Origin: Chlamydiota bacterium | Lineage (GTDB): Bacteria; Chlamydiota; Chlamydiia; Chlamydiales; JAAKFR01 | Direction of reading: 5' to 3' | Length of the DNA: 64,000 nucleotides | Assembly (NCBI GenBank): GCA_021772465.1 | Contig: JAJFLX010000001.1 | Location: 124,001 to 188,000, forward strand | Part shown: positions 49,605 to 58,116 of the stretch, piece after piece | Layout of the letters: the number at the start of each line of letters is the position of its first letter | Numbering within the stretch: the first letter of the stretch is position 1 | The notes under the pieces: generated by a model | What the model saw: only the letters and a program-made list of their open reading frames with translations | Told to the model about the DNA's origin: nothing | The model's database searches: none | Position numbers and translations under genes: made by a program

Positions 49605-52306
49605 TCACTCTTCTCCGCAGACATATGTGTAGACAATTTTTTGTAATCAATTTTTCCACTCCCAAGCAAGGGGATAAAAGGCAACTGGGTAACTGAGCGA
49701 ATCCGAATGAGGTTGCTCATGCCTGAATCTCGCAGCACATTGTTGACCTCTTCAACGTCAGTTTTGAAAGTAACAAAGAGGTGCATCTCACTTTTTTTCC
49801 CCTCAGCTTCAAGAGCAGAAATAGCTAGAGAGGGAAGCGCAGGATCCATTGACCAGCCAAGGTGGTTTGACGCCTGTAAAAGAGCCTCTTCCACTGCAGA
49901 AAGACTGATCATCTCTCCGCCGATCTTGATAAACCTCTTGAACCTTCCAGAAAGAGTGAGAAAACCCTTCTCATCGAGAAACCCGAGATCACCTGTTTGA
50001 TACCATAGCTTCCCCTGGGCCTCAACGAAAGGAGAAGGGAGCGCCTTATCCAAGTAACCTGGAAAAACATTAGGCCCCCTCGCTAAAATGAGCCCCTGCT
50101 CCCCACAAGAGAGCTGTTCAAAGCTCTCGGGGTGTACAATTGCCAGCTCCACACCAGGAAGAGGGACTCCAACCCCTCGAAGCGCGCTCCCATCTGGGGG
50201 ATTGAGAGTCAAAATAGGACTACATTCAGTAATGCCATACCCCTCCACAAGATGAATCGAGGGCCCCATCTCGTGCAGTTTCTCATAGAGCTCTGAGGAC
50301 GTTTTTTCAGCGCCAGTCACGACGAGCCTTAAACTCGAAAGCTGGTTGGAATCAGCTACGCGAAGTACATTTTTCAAAAAAGTGGGCGCTAAGCAAAGAA
50401 GGGTCGCTTTCCACTGGTCTACCGCACGAGCAACCCTTCTCCCATCGGTCGGATTGGGGGAGTAAGCGACCCGCAGCCCTGCAAGAAGAGGCAGGAGGCC
50501 TGTGACAGAGAAACCAAAGGAGTGGAAAGGAGGAAGCACTCCTAACATGATGTCATCGCTTGTCACTTTCGCAAGCTGAGCTGCTGCTCTTTGATTCGAT
50601 AAAATATTGCCGTGGGTAAGAGGAACCCCTTTGGGAACACTCTCCGTTCCGCTGGTAAATAAAATAACAGCCGGGTCTTTAGCTTGTAATCGGTGAGCTC
50701 CAAAGGAGCGAAGGATTCCTGAGATTGAACGCTTAGATCGGATAAAGGCTCTCGTCTTCCCCCACAGATTAAACGAGCGGCGAATGTCTTCAAGAAAAAT
50801 CAATTGATCATCCAACCCATCCAATTCGACGTTATCCAATCGGTCGATGAAACTCCAAGCCGTGAGCGTTGCTTCTATTTTTGACTGTTCAATCACCGAA
50901 GCTAAATTTCTTTTCCCAAGGGTCCAATTGATCATGACAGGCACTTTCCCTGCGAGCACTGCAGCTAAAATGACAGCATTCACGACCACAGAGGCAGGCA
51001 TCATCACTCCTATATGCTTGCCAGGGAGCTTTTGAATCGCTTGAGCTAGTAAAATCACACTGATACTCAATCGATTGTAGGGAACCTCTCCAGTGACTCT
51101 GTCTGAACAGGCGGTATAGCCTCTGAATCGATGGCATGTTTTAAAAAAAGCTTCAATCACAGTTTCGGCTTCAGGGTAGATTGCCTCAGGTCTCCGCTCC
51201 TCTTTTGACCAAAACCCTTGAGCCCCCCCTTCCTCTTCCTGATCCGCTTGACTCTCTTTGAGTCTCGCAGCAAAAGCCATCACGCTAGCTACTGTAGTGA
51301 GATCAGTCAGCTGAACCTCACCCACTCCATAGTCCTCTTTGAGCGCTACAATCAATTGAGCCGTATCGAGTGAATCTAATCCCAAGTCAGTCGAGAGGTG
51401 GTGCTCAGGCATCACCTCGTCTGGTGTTTTTTTTGCTAACTTGCTCACCTCTAATATGACGCCCCTTCGAATTTCAGGAGGTATGTTTTCAAGGGCAATA
51501 GGCTCTTCTTTGGGCCTTTCGTAGATGCTCGGATAGTCTTCACGAAAGTGGCTGTAGGAAACAAGTTTAAGAGGCTCAGGAGCAGGAGAGTTGTACCAAC
51601 GCTCAAGGTAGTGATTCACTTCTAGGCGCTCCCCATGAAAGGGAAAATCTTTTGGAGTGGATGAAAACTCAACCATCACCTCGCGCCTGGGGGCAAAAAA
51701 GATTCCATTTTTGAGTAAGACCTTGAAGCCATGCAAAAATGTACGGAGCAAGTTGGGGGTTTTTCCTGTCGGGGCTCGAGAAAAAATACTCCCCCACAGC
51801 CCCGTTGTTTTGATGAGTATGATGTTGAGCTCAGGCTTTTTTTGGAGGATATAGTGCACACTTGAAGAGCCTCCAAGCACCTCTTCAGCTCCATTTTTCA
51901 ACCCCCCCGCGGGATAGAGAAGAAGGTTTTCTTTCTCTGCGAGAAAAGTAAACAATTTTTCATAAGTGCGCTCTATCTGCTCTCGCTTGTAACTATTGGA
52001 GGAGAGGTCGAAATTCGGAACAGGGAGAGCCCCTATAAAATCTAACAAATAGCGTACAACAGGAATGCGGAAAAGGTACTCGACCGCTATAGGGTGGGGG
52101 CGAAACTTAGGCCAGAGCACCGAAAAAAGAATGCAAGGATCGATCTCCGCTGGGTGATTGGCAAGGAAAAGAATTCCTCCCGGATGAGTGAGATTTTTCG
52201 ATTTCAAGGCCTCTAGACCTTTCACTTTGATGCGATATCGAAGCGAGAGAGCAAAACGAATGAACAAATAGTAGAGATACCCTAGGATAGTCTTCACGGC
52301 CATCAC
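49601..52306 (-). CDS. aas: Fused acyltransferase, acyl carrier protein and acyl-ACP synthetase
   Basis: 901 residues in three modules. Residues about 1-270 are a PlsC-type acyltransferase: the NHPAEIDP box (NHx4D) at about 50, LLYPAGGLKNGAEE later. Residues about 275-365 are an acyl carrier protein with DLGLDSLDTAQL, whose serine takes phosphopantetheine. Residues about 380-901 are an AMP-forming acyl-ACP synthetase with ILFTSGTESVPKGVPLTHGN, GYGITECSPIL and YQTGDLGFLDEKGF. In C. trachomatis the acyltransferase and the synthetase are separate genes, as I recall (CT775/CT776). Together they would load host fatty acids on ACP and attach them to lipids. The start is GTG 52306 or ATG 52303. Confidence 0.88.
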   Translation of the reverse strand: MMAVKTILGYLYYLFIRFALSLRYRIKVKGLEALKSKNLTHPGGILFLANHPAEIDPCILFSVLWPKFRPHPIAVEYLFRIPVVRYLLDFIGALPVPNFDLSSNSYKREQIERTYEKLFTFLAEKENLLLYPAGGLKNGAEEVLGGSSSVHYILQKKPELNIILIKTTGLWGSIFSRAPTGKTPNLLRTFLHGFKVLLKNGIFFAPRREVMVEFSSTPKDFPFHGERLEVNHYLERWYNSPAPEPLKLVSYSHFREDYPSIYERPKEEPIALENIPPEIRRGVILEVSKLAKKTPDEVMPEHHLSTDLGLDSLDTAQLIVALKEDYGVGEVQLTDLTTVASVMAFAARLKESQADQEEEGGAQGFWSKEERRPEAIYPEAETVIEAFFKTCHRFRGYTACSDRVTGEVPYNRLSISVILLAQAIQKLPGKHIGVMMPASVVVNAVILAAVLAGKVPVMINWTLGKRNLASVIEQSKIEATLTAWSFIDRLDNVELDGLDDQLIFLEDIRRSFNLWGKTRAFIRSKRSISGILRSFGAHRLQAKDPAVILFTSGTESVPKGVPLTHGNILSNQRAAAQLAKVTSDDIMLGVLPPFHSFGFSVTGLLPLLAGLRVAYSPNPTDGRRVARAVDQWKATLLCLAPTFLKNVLRVADSNQLSSLRLVVTGAEKTSSELYEKLHEMGPSIHLVEGYGITECSPILTLNPPDGSALRGVGVPLPGVELAIVHPESFEQLSCGEQGLILARGPNVFPGYLDKALPSPFVEAQGKLWYQTGDLGFLDEKGFLTLSGRFKRFIKIGGEMISLSAVEEALLQASNHLGWSMDPALPSLAISALEAEGKKSEMHLFVTFKTDVEEVNNVLRDSGMSNLIRIRSVTQLPFIPLLGSGKIDYKKLSTHMSAEKSE

Positions 52307-52326
52307 CGAAACCCAACCTCATGCAA

Positions 52327-52355
52327 ATACCAAAAACCAGAAACAGAGTTGTAAA
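52327..52355 (-). promoter_or_regulatory. Candidate promoter of the aas-cysS unit
   Basis: TTTACA (52355-52350), 17 bases and TGGTAT (52332-52327) on the minus strand end about 20 bases before the aas start. The boxes are imperfect. Confidence 0.35.
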
Positions 52356-52471
52356 GTCAGGTTAGATAGTGTCTCAGGTGTAATTTAAGCGTATAGAATC
52401 TCACATCCTTAAATATGAGAGGCATAAGATTAAATACAGAGGGCGTGCTAAATGACCTGAATTTATGACTC

Positions 52472-52508
52472 TATTTCTCGTTATTGGTATAACATAGCAC
52501 GAGAAATA
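52472..52508 (-). terminator. Hairpin between ldh and aas
   Basis: A perfect ten-base-pair stem (52472-52481 with 52499-52508, TATTTCTCGT/ACGAGAAATA) with a 17-base loop lies 34 bases after the ldh stop. It has no T run, so it may be a factor-assisted terminator or an operator-like site. Confidence 0.4.
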
Positions 52509-52542
52509 TTCAATAGCGCCTCTTTTTTTCAAAAGAGCCGTT

Positions 52543-53691
52543 TCAGTGATGGAAGATGATCGGCTCGGTTCGCTTCCCGACTAACTGGGTGAGGTTTCTA
52601 TGGCAAATCTCGTTGGCGATCTCATGCGTGGGTAGCTTTTTCTCTGCAGAGAGCTCGAAGATCTCAGTAAGTAATGAGTAGAGAGTCGCAATCCTGTCAC
52701 GAGCTAGGGTGGGATCATACCCCCCCTTCTCTAGCTCGACACAGACTTGATATAGCCCCCCCGAATTGATCACGTAGTCGGGAGCATAGAGTATCCCTTT
52801 CTTAAAAAGCGCCTCCCCATCCCCTGGGGTGAGCAGTTGGTTATTCGCAAGCCCCGCTACAGCGCGGCATTTGAGCTGGGGAATCGTCTCTGGGTTGAGG
52901 ATTCCACCAAGAGCGCAAGGAGCAAAAATATCGCATGCTACGCCGAAGATTTCATGAGGCTCTACAGCCTCAGCCTTGAAAGACTTCACCGCTGTATCGA
53001 CAAGATTTCTATCGACATCTGTGACCACAAGGCGCGCTCCCTCCCAAAAAAGGACCTCTGCTAGACGCAGCCCCACAGCGCCAAGACCCTGGATCGCAAT
53101 CCGCTTTCCCTTAAGAGAGCTTGAACCCCACACTTGCTTGGCCGCAGCTTTAATCCCCATCAACCCCCCAAAGACTGTAAACGGGGAGGGGTCACCACTT
53201 GATCTAGGATGGGGAATGCCGACCAAAAAGCGGGTGCGCTCTCTTAGAATTCCCAGATCTGAAAGACGCATTCCGGAGTCTTCAGCGCCAATATAGGTTC
53301 CCCCTAAAGCATTGATCGCTGCACCAAAAGAGCGGAGGAGTTGAGGCGTTTTGATCTTTTTAGGATCTCCAATAATAACGCTCTTTCCGCCCCCTGTCCC
53401 CGTTTGGGCCACCCCTGACTTGAAAGTCATCCCCTCAGAGAGACGCAATACATCAGTGAGAGCTTCTTCAAAAGAAGAATAGGGGTACATGCGTATCCCC
53501 CCCACAGCGGGTCCAAGTGTTGTATTATGAATCGCAATAATGCCCCGTAAGCCTACAGAATCATCGACAACTTCAATGATCCTTTCAAACCCTTCAATGG
53601 AGTGTTCAATCAGCTTCCCTTTAAAGTGAATCCTATTATTGACAGCTTCAACGATCTCTTTAAATTCTTGAGTTTGAGTAGAGTTCTCCAT
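52543..53691 (-). CDS. ldh: Leucine/Glu/Phe/Val dehydrogenase family protein
   Basis: 382 residues from ATG 53691, where GGAGG sits five bases upstream; a longer frame to 53742 lacks one. The N-terminal catalytic domain has TTLGPAVGGIRMYPY, RLSEGMTFKSGVAQTGTGGGKSVI (catalytic lysine region) and SAIxxG-like GAEDSGM. The NAD-binding domain has GKRIAIQGLGAVGLRLAEVLF. It oxidatively deaminates a branched-chain or aromatic amino acid, linking amino acids to ammonia and NADH; leucine is the likely substrate by the family. It is divergent from ppa; TTGACA boxes lie between. Confidence 0.88.
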   Translation of the reverse strand: MENSTQTQEFKEIVEAVNNRIHFKGKLIEHSIEGFERIIEVVDDSVGLRGIIAIHNTTLGPAVGGIRMYPYSSFEEALTDVLRLSEGMTFKSGVAQTGTGGGKSVIIGDPKKIKTPQLLRSFGAAINALGGTYIGAEDSGMRLSDLGILRERTRFLVGIPHPRSSGDPSPFTVFGGLMGIKAAAKQVWGSSSLKGKRIAIQGLGAVGLRLAEVLFWEGARLVVTDVDRNLVDTAVKSFKAEAVEPHEIFGVACDIFAPCALGGILNPETIPQLKCRAVAGLANNQLLTPGDGEALFKKGILYAPDYVINSGGLYQVCVELEKGGYDPTLARDRIATLYSLLTEIFELSAEKKLPTHEIANEICHRNLTQLVGKRTEPIIFHH

Positions 53692-53800
53692 AAACGCCTC
53701 CAGGTTAGAAGGTATTCTCTCATTAATAATTCTTCCTGTCAATGTTCTTGACTCATGTCAATGGGTTGATTAAGCTCTTTCGTTAAAAAAAGGAAGCCTC

Positions 53801-54490
53801 ATGCAGCAAAAACCAACTTGGAATTTGATGAACCTTCTCTGCCGTTCCCACCCCTGGCACGGAGTAGAAATAGGCGAAAATGCCCCTCAAGAGATCCATT
53901 GCTACATCGAGATCGTTCCCACAGACACAGTAAAATTTGAACTTGAAAAACAGACCGGTCTTCTTAAAGCCGACCGACCGCAAAAATATTCTAACCATTG
54001 CCCTACCCTTTACGGGCTCATCCCACAAACACATGCCGGCAAACGGGTAGGGGCGCACTGCAGTGCAAAATCAAATCGCCCTGGAATCGTCGGTGATGAC
54101 GACCCCCTCGATATCTGTATTCTGACAGAAAAACCAATTTTACGAGGAGATATCCTCGTCACCGCTAAGCCAATTGGGGGGATGCGGGCGATCGATGGCA
54201 ATGAAGCTGATGATAAAATCATCGCTGTCATGTCAGGCGATCTTGTTTATGAATCTATTCAAGACATAAGTGACTGCCCTCAAAATCTCATTGACCGTCT
54301 CATGCACTACTTTATGACCTATAAAGAGTCCCCTGATGAACTCAATGACCCAAAAGTACGGCGGATGGAAATTGATGCCGTATACGGGCGCGAAGAGGCT
54401 CATGAGATCATCCGTTTAGCCGAGCAAGATTATGATGAGAAGTACCCCGGGCTACGCGATCTATTGAGCGTTACCTTTTCAGAATCTTAG
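53801..54490 (+). CDS. ppa: Inorganic pyrophosphatase (family I)
   Basis: 229 residues, slightly longer than the E. coli enzyme. The sequence carries WHGVEIGENAPQEIHCYIEIVP, DPLDICILTEKPILRGD (acidic metal ligands) and VKPIGGMRAIDGNEADDKIIAV, in which the DD residues bind metal. It hydrolyses pyrophosphate made by polymerases and synthetases. An AAGGAAG lies six bases before the ATG. The stop overlaps the Nudix gene by 20 bases on the other strand. This order (ppa next to mutT-like) is also that of C. trachomatis. Confidence 0.94.
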   Translation: MQQKPTWNLMNLLCRSHPWHGVEIGENAPQEIHCYIEIVPTDTVKFELEKQTGLLKADRPQKYSNHCPTLYGLIPQTHAGKRVGAHCSAKSNRPGIVGDDDPLDICILTEKPILRGDILVTAKPIGGMRAIDGNEADDKIIAVMSGDLVYESIQDISDCPQNLIDRLMHYFMTYKESPDELNDPKVRRMEIDAVYGREEAHEIIRLAEQDYDEKYPGLRDLLSVTFSES

Positions 54491-54878
54491 AAATCTCGCT
54501 ACAGAGCTTCTTACATTCGGGAAAAGTGGCAAGCTGGGTGGCTTCTAAGAGATCGACCCAACGTCCTTCTGAGAGTTCTGCACTTTGAAGATGAACCTCT
54601 CCTTGAACTAGGGCAAGGTAGTAAGTGACCGATTTTTCAATTTTTTTTCCCTCCCGCTCGAAACGATACGACTCCTGAAGAGGGGCGACTTGTAGCATCT
54701 CAGCCACCTCAAGATGTGTCTCTTCTTTGAGCTCGCGCTCAGCTGTCTCTATAGGGCTTTCAGGGGGGTCAGGATGCCCTTTTGGAAAAGCCCAGTGCCC
54801 CGCTTGGTGTTTTACCATGAGAAGTTGCCAACTCGCTTTCGACTTTTTCAGCGGGATAATTCCATAAGATCGTTCCAT
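54471..54878 (-). CDS. Nudix hydrolase
   Basis: 135 residues. The Nudix box is complete: GHPDPPESPIETAERELKEETHL matches G-x5-E-x7-REU-x-EE-x-GU except that H replaces the last G. MERSYGIIPLKKSKASWQLLMVKHQAGHWAFPKGHPD is typical of the diadenosine polyphosphate hydrolase branch (Ap4A type). It probably removes a nucleotide diphosphate linked to another moiety; the substrate is unproven. ATG 54878 follows GAGGCG. The candidate RNA gene lies upstream, and its terminator is just before this gene. Confidence 0.85.
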   Translation of the reverse strand: MERSYGIIPLKKSKASWQLLMVKHQAGHWAFPKGHPDPPESPIETAERELKEETHLEVAEMLQVAPLQESYRFEREGKKIEKSVTYYLALVQGEVHLQSAELSEGRWVDLLEATQLATFPECKKLCSEISKILKR

Positions 54879-54901
54879 CGCCTCATCTTTGAGCGTGGCA
54901 C

Positions 54902-54935
54902 AAAAAAAAGCAACTCCCCGGTCTGAGGAGTTGCT
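54902..54935 (-). terminator. Rho-independent terminator between the RNA candidate and the Nudix gene
   Basis: Arms 54909-54917 and 54927-54935 (AGCAACTCC/GGAGTTGCT) form a nine-base-pair stem, followed on the minus strand by an eight-base T run (54909-54902). It is far from the fabF stop (about 350 bases), so it ends an independent or extended transcript. Confidence 0.88.
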
Positions 54936-55275
54936 CTTTCGTGCACATCCACTGAGGTTTGTATACGCGTTTTCAACGTTAGCTCAGGGTTAAGACCCTC
55001 TGCCCAAATTGATCCAAACTAGAGTCTCTCGGCGCTAGATGGTCACAGGAAAAACGCTGTCGAAAACGATCCTTGGCACTGAGGCTAAGCAAAAACCACC
55101 AGCTTCAGCTTCTCCCCTCACCTAGGGGCAAGTGCGGTTAGGGATGCCAGACTTCAAGAGGCTTCAGCCTCCTAGGGGAAACACCGTCCCGGCAAAATCC
55201 CTCTCTAAAGGTCGCTAGAGCCCAAGGGGAGGCGGGGCACGTATCCCACCACTCTTTTAGACACTCAGAAGGGGA
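54902..55275 (-). ncRNA. Unassigned structured RNA candidate
   Basis: Between fabF and the Nudix gene, about 375 bases have no sensible protein but fold well on the minus strand. Short stable hairpins include GAGGC-TGAA-GCCTC (55157-55170 region), CCCCT-AGGTG-AGGGG, AGGGT-CTTA-ACCCT and CTCTA...TAGAG. A strong terminator closes the unit. I compared it mentally with tmRNA, RNase P RNA, SRP RNA and 6S RNA and found none of their conserved cores. The 5' end is uncertain and no clear promoter was seen; it may be the tail of the fabF transcript. It could be a trans-acting RNA of this lineage or a remnant of one. Confidence 0.45.
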
Positions 55276-55288
55276 AAAATGTTCAAAT

Positions 55289-56542
55289 TCAATTGTAAGG
55301 TCCAAAGACAAGTGTCGAATTGTGCCCACCGAAGCCAAAGGAGTTAGAGAGAGCCGCCGTTACTCGGTGGTTCTGAGCTTTATTCGCCACAGGGTCAAGC
55401 TCTCCTAGGCAGGATTCAGGGTTATCGAGATTGATGGTAGGGTGTACTTTGCCTGTCTTAATCGCCATGACCGTTGCAATAGCCTCAATTCCTCCTGCGG
55501 CCCCTAGGCAGTGGCCGGTCATCGACTTAGTCGCATTCATCTTAATCTGCCCTGCAAGATCTCCAAAAACTCGATGAATGCCTCGGATTTCAGCAGTATC
55601 TCCAAGAGGCGTCGAAGTCGCATGCGCATTGATATAGTTCACAGACTCTTTGGAAATGCCACTATCTTTGAGCGCATCTTCTATACACCTTGACACCCCC
55701 GATCCATCTTCAATAGGAGCTGTCATGTGATGAGCATCACAACCCACTGCCCCTCCGAGATACTCGGCAAATATTGGAGCGCCTCGTGCAAGTGCGTGAT
55801 CTAAGCTCTCAAGAACGAGAACACCAGCCCCCTCTCCCATCACAAACCCGTCTCGATCAGTATCCCAGGGTCTTGAGGCCTTCTCTGGAGCGTCATTTCT
55901 CTCAGAAAGCGCTCTGTTGGCCATAAAACCTGCCAACCCTACAGGTGAAACAGCAGCCTCAGCGCCCCCGCATATCATCAAATCAGCATGACCTTGACGA
56001 ATATGACCAGCAGCAGCTGCTATGCTGTAGTTAGCTGTAGCGCACGCTGTTGAAATAGAATAATTTGGCCCCATAAAACCGAGGTCAATAGCGAGCAGAG
56101 CTCCACCCATATTGGTAATGATAAAGGGGATGAAAAAAGGAGTCAGCCGCTTATGTCCCTTTGTAATGAGCTGTTCAGTGCCTGATGAGAAAGTGTGTAA
56201 TCCCCCCATCCCAGAGCCTATCAATACCCCGCAACGCTCTTTATCGAGTCTCTCCAAAGGCTCTCCAGAGAGGCGTGCCATCTCTATCGCTTTTTTACCC
56301 GCAACCGTTGCAAATTTAATAAAAGGGTCAATCCTTCGCGCCTGCTTTCGATCGATATACCCTCCAGCATCAAAATCAGGTACCGCCGCCCCAAAGCGGG
56401 TAGAGTAATCTTCGACAGGGAATTGTGTGAGGGTCTTTACCCCACTCTTTCCTGTAAGCAGTGCGTCATAAAATGCCTCAATGTCGTTGCCAAAACAGCT
56501 GACAAGACCCATCCCCGTCACTACGATGCGCTTTTTTTTCAT
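55289..56542 (-). CDS. fabF: Beta-ketoacyl-ACP synthase II
   Basis: 417 residues of the thiolase fold. The active-site cysteine is in NYSISTACATANYSIAA, and the two histidines are in INAHATSTPLGD and MTGHCLGAAGGIEA. The opening MKKKRIVVTGMGLVSCFGND is typical. It condenses malonyl-ACP with acyl-ACP in fatty-acid elongation. ATG 56542 lies three bases after the rsfS stop, so rsfS, nadD and fabF may be cotranscribed. The candidate RNA follows its 3' end. Confidence 0.96.
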   Translation of the reverse strand: MKKKRIVVTGMGLVSCFGNDIEAFYDALLTGKSGVKTLTQFPVEDYSTRFGAAVPDFDAGGYIDRKQARRIDPFIKFATVAGKKAIEMARLSGEPLERLDKERCGVLIGSGMGGLHTFSSGTEQLITKGHKRLTPFFIPFIITNMGGALLAIDLGFMGPNYSISTACATANYSIAAAAGHIRQGHADLMICGGAEAAVSPVGLAGFMANRALSERNDAPEKASRPWDTDRDGFVMGEGAGVLVLESLDHALARGAPIFAEYLGGAVGCDAHHMTAPIEDGSGVSRCIEDALKDSGISKESVNYINAHATSTPLGDTAEIRGIHRVFGDLAGQIKMNATKSMTGHCLGAAGGIEAIATVMAIKTGKVHPTINLDNPESCLGELDPVANKAQNHRVTAALSNSFGFGGHNSTLVFGPYN

Positions 56543-56545
56543 CTT

Positions 56546-56911
56546 TTATCTACCTTTGATCCCTAATTCTAAGTCTACGACTTTTCCGGCTTGCCACAAC
56601 TCTTCCAATCGATAACGGTCGCGGATACCTGGCTTAAAGAGGTGAATGACGACATCGAGGTAGTCTATAACGACCCACTCTCCCTCACTCATTCCCTCAA
56701 CATGTAGAGGGGCCTCTCCCTCTGCCTTCAAAGTCTCAATCACCTCTTTTGCAAGCGCAATAACATGCCGGTCAACATTCCCTTCAGCAAAGAGAAAAAA
56801 GTCGGTCAGTGTGCAAATGCCCCTTACATCCAGTGCAGTGATATTAAAGCCTTTCTTCTCAAAAAGGATTTGTGCCACCTTATTTATAATACAATGAGGA
56901 TCTTCCATCAT
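56546..56911 (-). CDS. rsfS: Ribosomal silencing factor RsfS
   Basis: 121 residues of the Iojap/YbeB family. The pattern ALDVRGICTLTDFFLFAEGNVDRHVIALAKEVIETL, then EGMSEGEWVVIDYLDVVIHLFKPGIRDRYRLEELW, is clear. It binds L14 and blocks subunit joining when nutrients are low. It starts with ATGATG at 56911, three bases after the nadD stop; the neighbours nadD-rsfS are a common bacterial pair. Confidence 0.95.
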   Translation of the reverse strand: MMEDPHCIINKVAQILFEKKGFNITALDVRGICTLTDFFLFAEGNVDRHVIALAKEVIETLKAEGEAPLHVEGMSEGEWVVIDYLDVVIHLFKPGIRDRYRLEELWQAGKVVDLELGIKGR

Positions 56912-56914
56912 ATT

Positions 56915-57505
56915 TTAAACACTAAAATATAATTGATTTATAGATATATAGTCCAGAACTTTTGCCGGAACCAAGTGGCCGCAGTACAGTTTTTTTTTCA
57001 AACGATCTCTCACCTGCGTAGCACTGAGGTCAAAAAGTGGGGTAACTCGCCTCCCCGCCTCGACAGCAGCAGCGATCTTTGGAGGAAATTTAGGAGCTAA
57101 GTAGCCCTCTTTGCACCCAATGAGCAAATTGACAAGATCGACAAGTATATCGACCTCCTTCCAGGCGAGAAAGTCCCCAATTGTCCTCTCAGAAAGCATC
57201 AATGAGAAGTCGTGATCCGGCTCTTTCTCGAGGAGCTGCTTCACTGTGTCTATGGTATAGACAGGGGGCGCTTTGTTGATCTCAGGATCGATAACTTTGA
57301 ACTGCTCGATGCCAGACAAGGCGAGTTCCACCATCTGAAATCGATGCTTTGCAGAGACATCCGCTGGAGGATTTCGCAAAGGAGAACCCGAGGTGGGAAT
57401 CCACCACACCTCATCTAAACCCTCTTTTTCGGCTAATTGAATAGCCAGGTTGATATGCCCAAAATGGATGGGGTGAAATGTCCCTCCAAACAGCCCGATC
57501 TTCAT
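56915..57505 (-). CDS. nadD: Nicotinate-nucleotide adenylyltransferase
   Basis: 196 residues from ATG 57505, which overlaps the stop of the HAD gene as ATGA. The nucleotidyl-transferase core has KIGLFGGTFHPIHFGHINLA (HxGH type), EVWWIPTSGSPLR and the closing SATQVRDRLKKK in place of ISSTxIR. It adenylates nicotinate mononucleotide in NAD synthesis. The middle (about 110-150) is less conserved, and SERTIGDFLAWKEVD takes the usual G-x-D-x-L place. It is paired with rsfS as in many bacteria. A role in NAD supply would distinguish this organism from strict NAD scavengers. Confidence 0.86.
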   Translation of the reverse strand: MKIGLFGGTFHPIHFGHINLAIQLAEKEGLDEVWWIPTSGSPLRNPPADVSAKHRFQMVELALSGIEQFKVIDPEINKAPPVYTIDTVKQLLEKEPDHDFSLMLSERTIGDFLAWKEVDILVDLVNLLIGCKEGYLAPKFPPKIAAAVEAGRRVTPLFDLSATQVRDRLKKKLYCGHLVPAKVLDYISINQLYFSV

Positions 57506-58116
57506 ATCCGAGCCCATTTTTTTTCTGTAGCAACCTTAGATAGCTTACGGGTCGGGTTGACAACAACGGCTTCTTCAGCTCCTTCAAGCAAGGGAAGATC
57601 GAGATGGCTGTCAGAAAAAGCGATGCTCTCCCCCTCCATAGAATCGAGTACTTCACGCTTTTTATTTCCATCGACGAGATTGGTAATAGCAAGCAATCGC
57701 CCCTGGTTGTCTAAAGAATACTCGGTTGCTACGACGTAGTGAACTCCAATTCGCTCAGCAATTGGGCGCACAAGAAAAAAGGGGCTGCTAGAGAAGATAA
57801 AGGTCTCTATCCCCTCTTTTTGAAACTGCTTTAATTTGTCCAAAGCAGGCGCATACCACTTCAATCTCTCTTGCAAAAATGCCGGGACATAAAGAGATAA
57901 GGCATCGAAAGATCTTCCACGAAAGAGTCTGTTGAAGATTTTCTCATGAAGACCCCAGAGTGAGAGGCCAAAGTAGTGGTGCCAGCCATAGAGAAAAAAG
58001 CAGTAAAGCATATCGAAACGGGTAAAAACCCCTTGCTTGTAGAGGTAGTGGCAAAAAGAGTAGCTGCTGTTGTCTTCTAATAAAGTCCCGTCTAGATCAA
58101 AAATCGCTCGCTTCAC
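57502..58116 (-). CDS. HAD-superfamily phosphatase (subfamily IB)
   Basis: 204 residues. The nucleophile motif is IFDLDGTLLEDNSS (Asp about 7 and 9), the second motif FIFSSSPFFLV, and the later motif SIAFSDSHLDLPLLEGAEE contains the metal ligand. The cap is helical and aromatic (CHYLYKQGVFTRFDMLYCFF), typical of HAD-IB proteins such as SerB-like or PGP-type enzymes. The substrate is unknown; a phospholipid precursor or phosphoserine is possible. The start is GTG 58116, which overlaps the coiled-coil gene stop as GTGA. Confidence 0.8.
   Translation of the reverse strand: MKRAIFDLDGTLLEDNSSYSFCHYLYKQGVFTRFDMLYCFFLYGWHHYFGLSLWGLHEKIFNRLFRGRSFDALSLYVPAFLQERLKWYAPALDKLKQFQKEGIETFIFSSSPFFLVRPIAERIGVHYVVATEYSLDNQGRLLAITNLVDGNKKREVLDSMEGESIAFSDSHLDLPLLEGAEEAVVVNPTRKLSKVATEKKWARI

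Noticed and set aside
54978..54990. GTTAGCTCAGGGT, similar to a tRNA D-arm
   Set aside because: No acceptor stem, anticodon arm or T-loop can be drawn around it.
54902..55275. tmRNA, RNase P RNA or 6S RNA as an explanation of the gap
   Set aside because: The GAGGAAAGTCC core of RNase P, a tag frame ending in Ala-Ala-stop, the tRNA-like ends of tmRNA and a 6S-type central bubble were all looked for and not found, so I left it unnamed.
55138..55338. 66-residue minus-strand frame in the fabF downstream gap
   Set aside because: It overlaps the end of fabF, has no ribosome site or family pattern, and lies within the hairpin-rich stretch.
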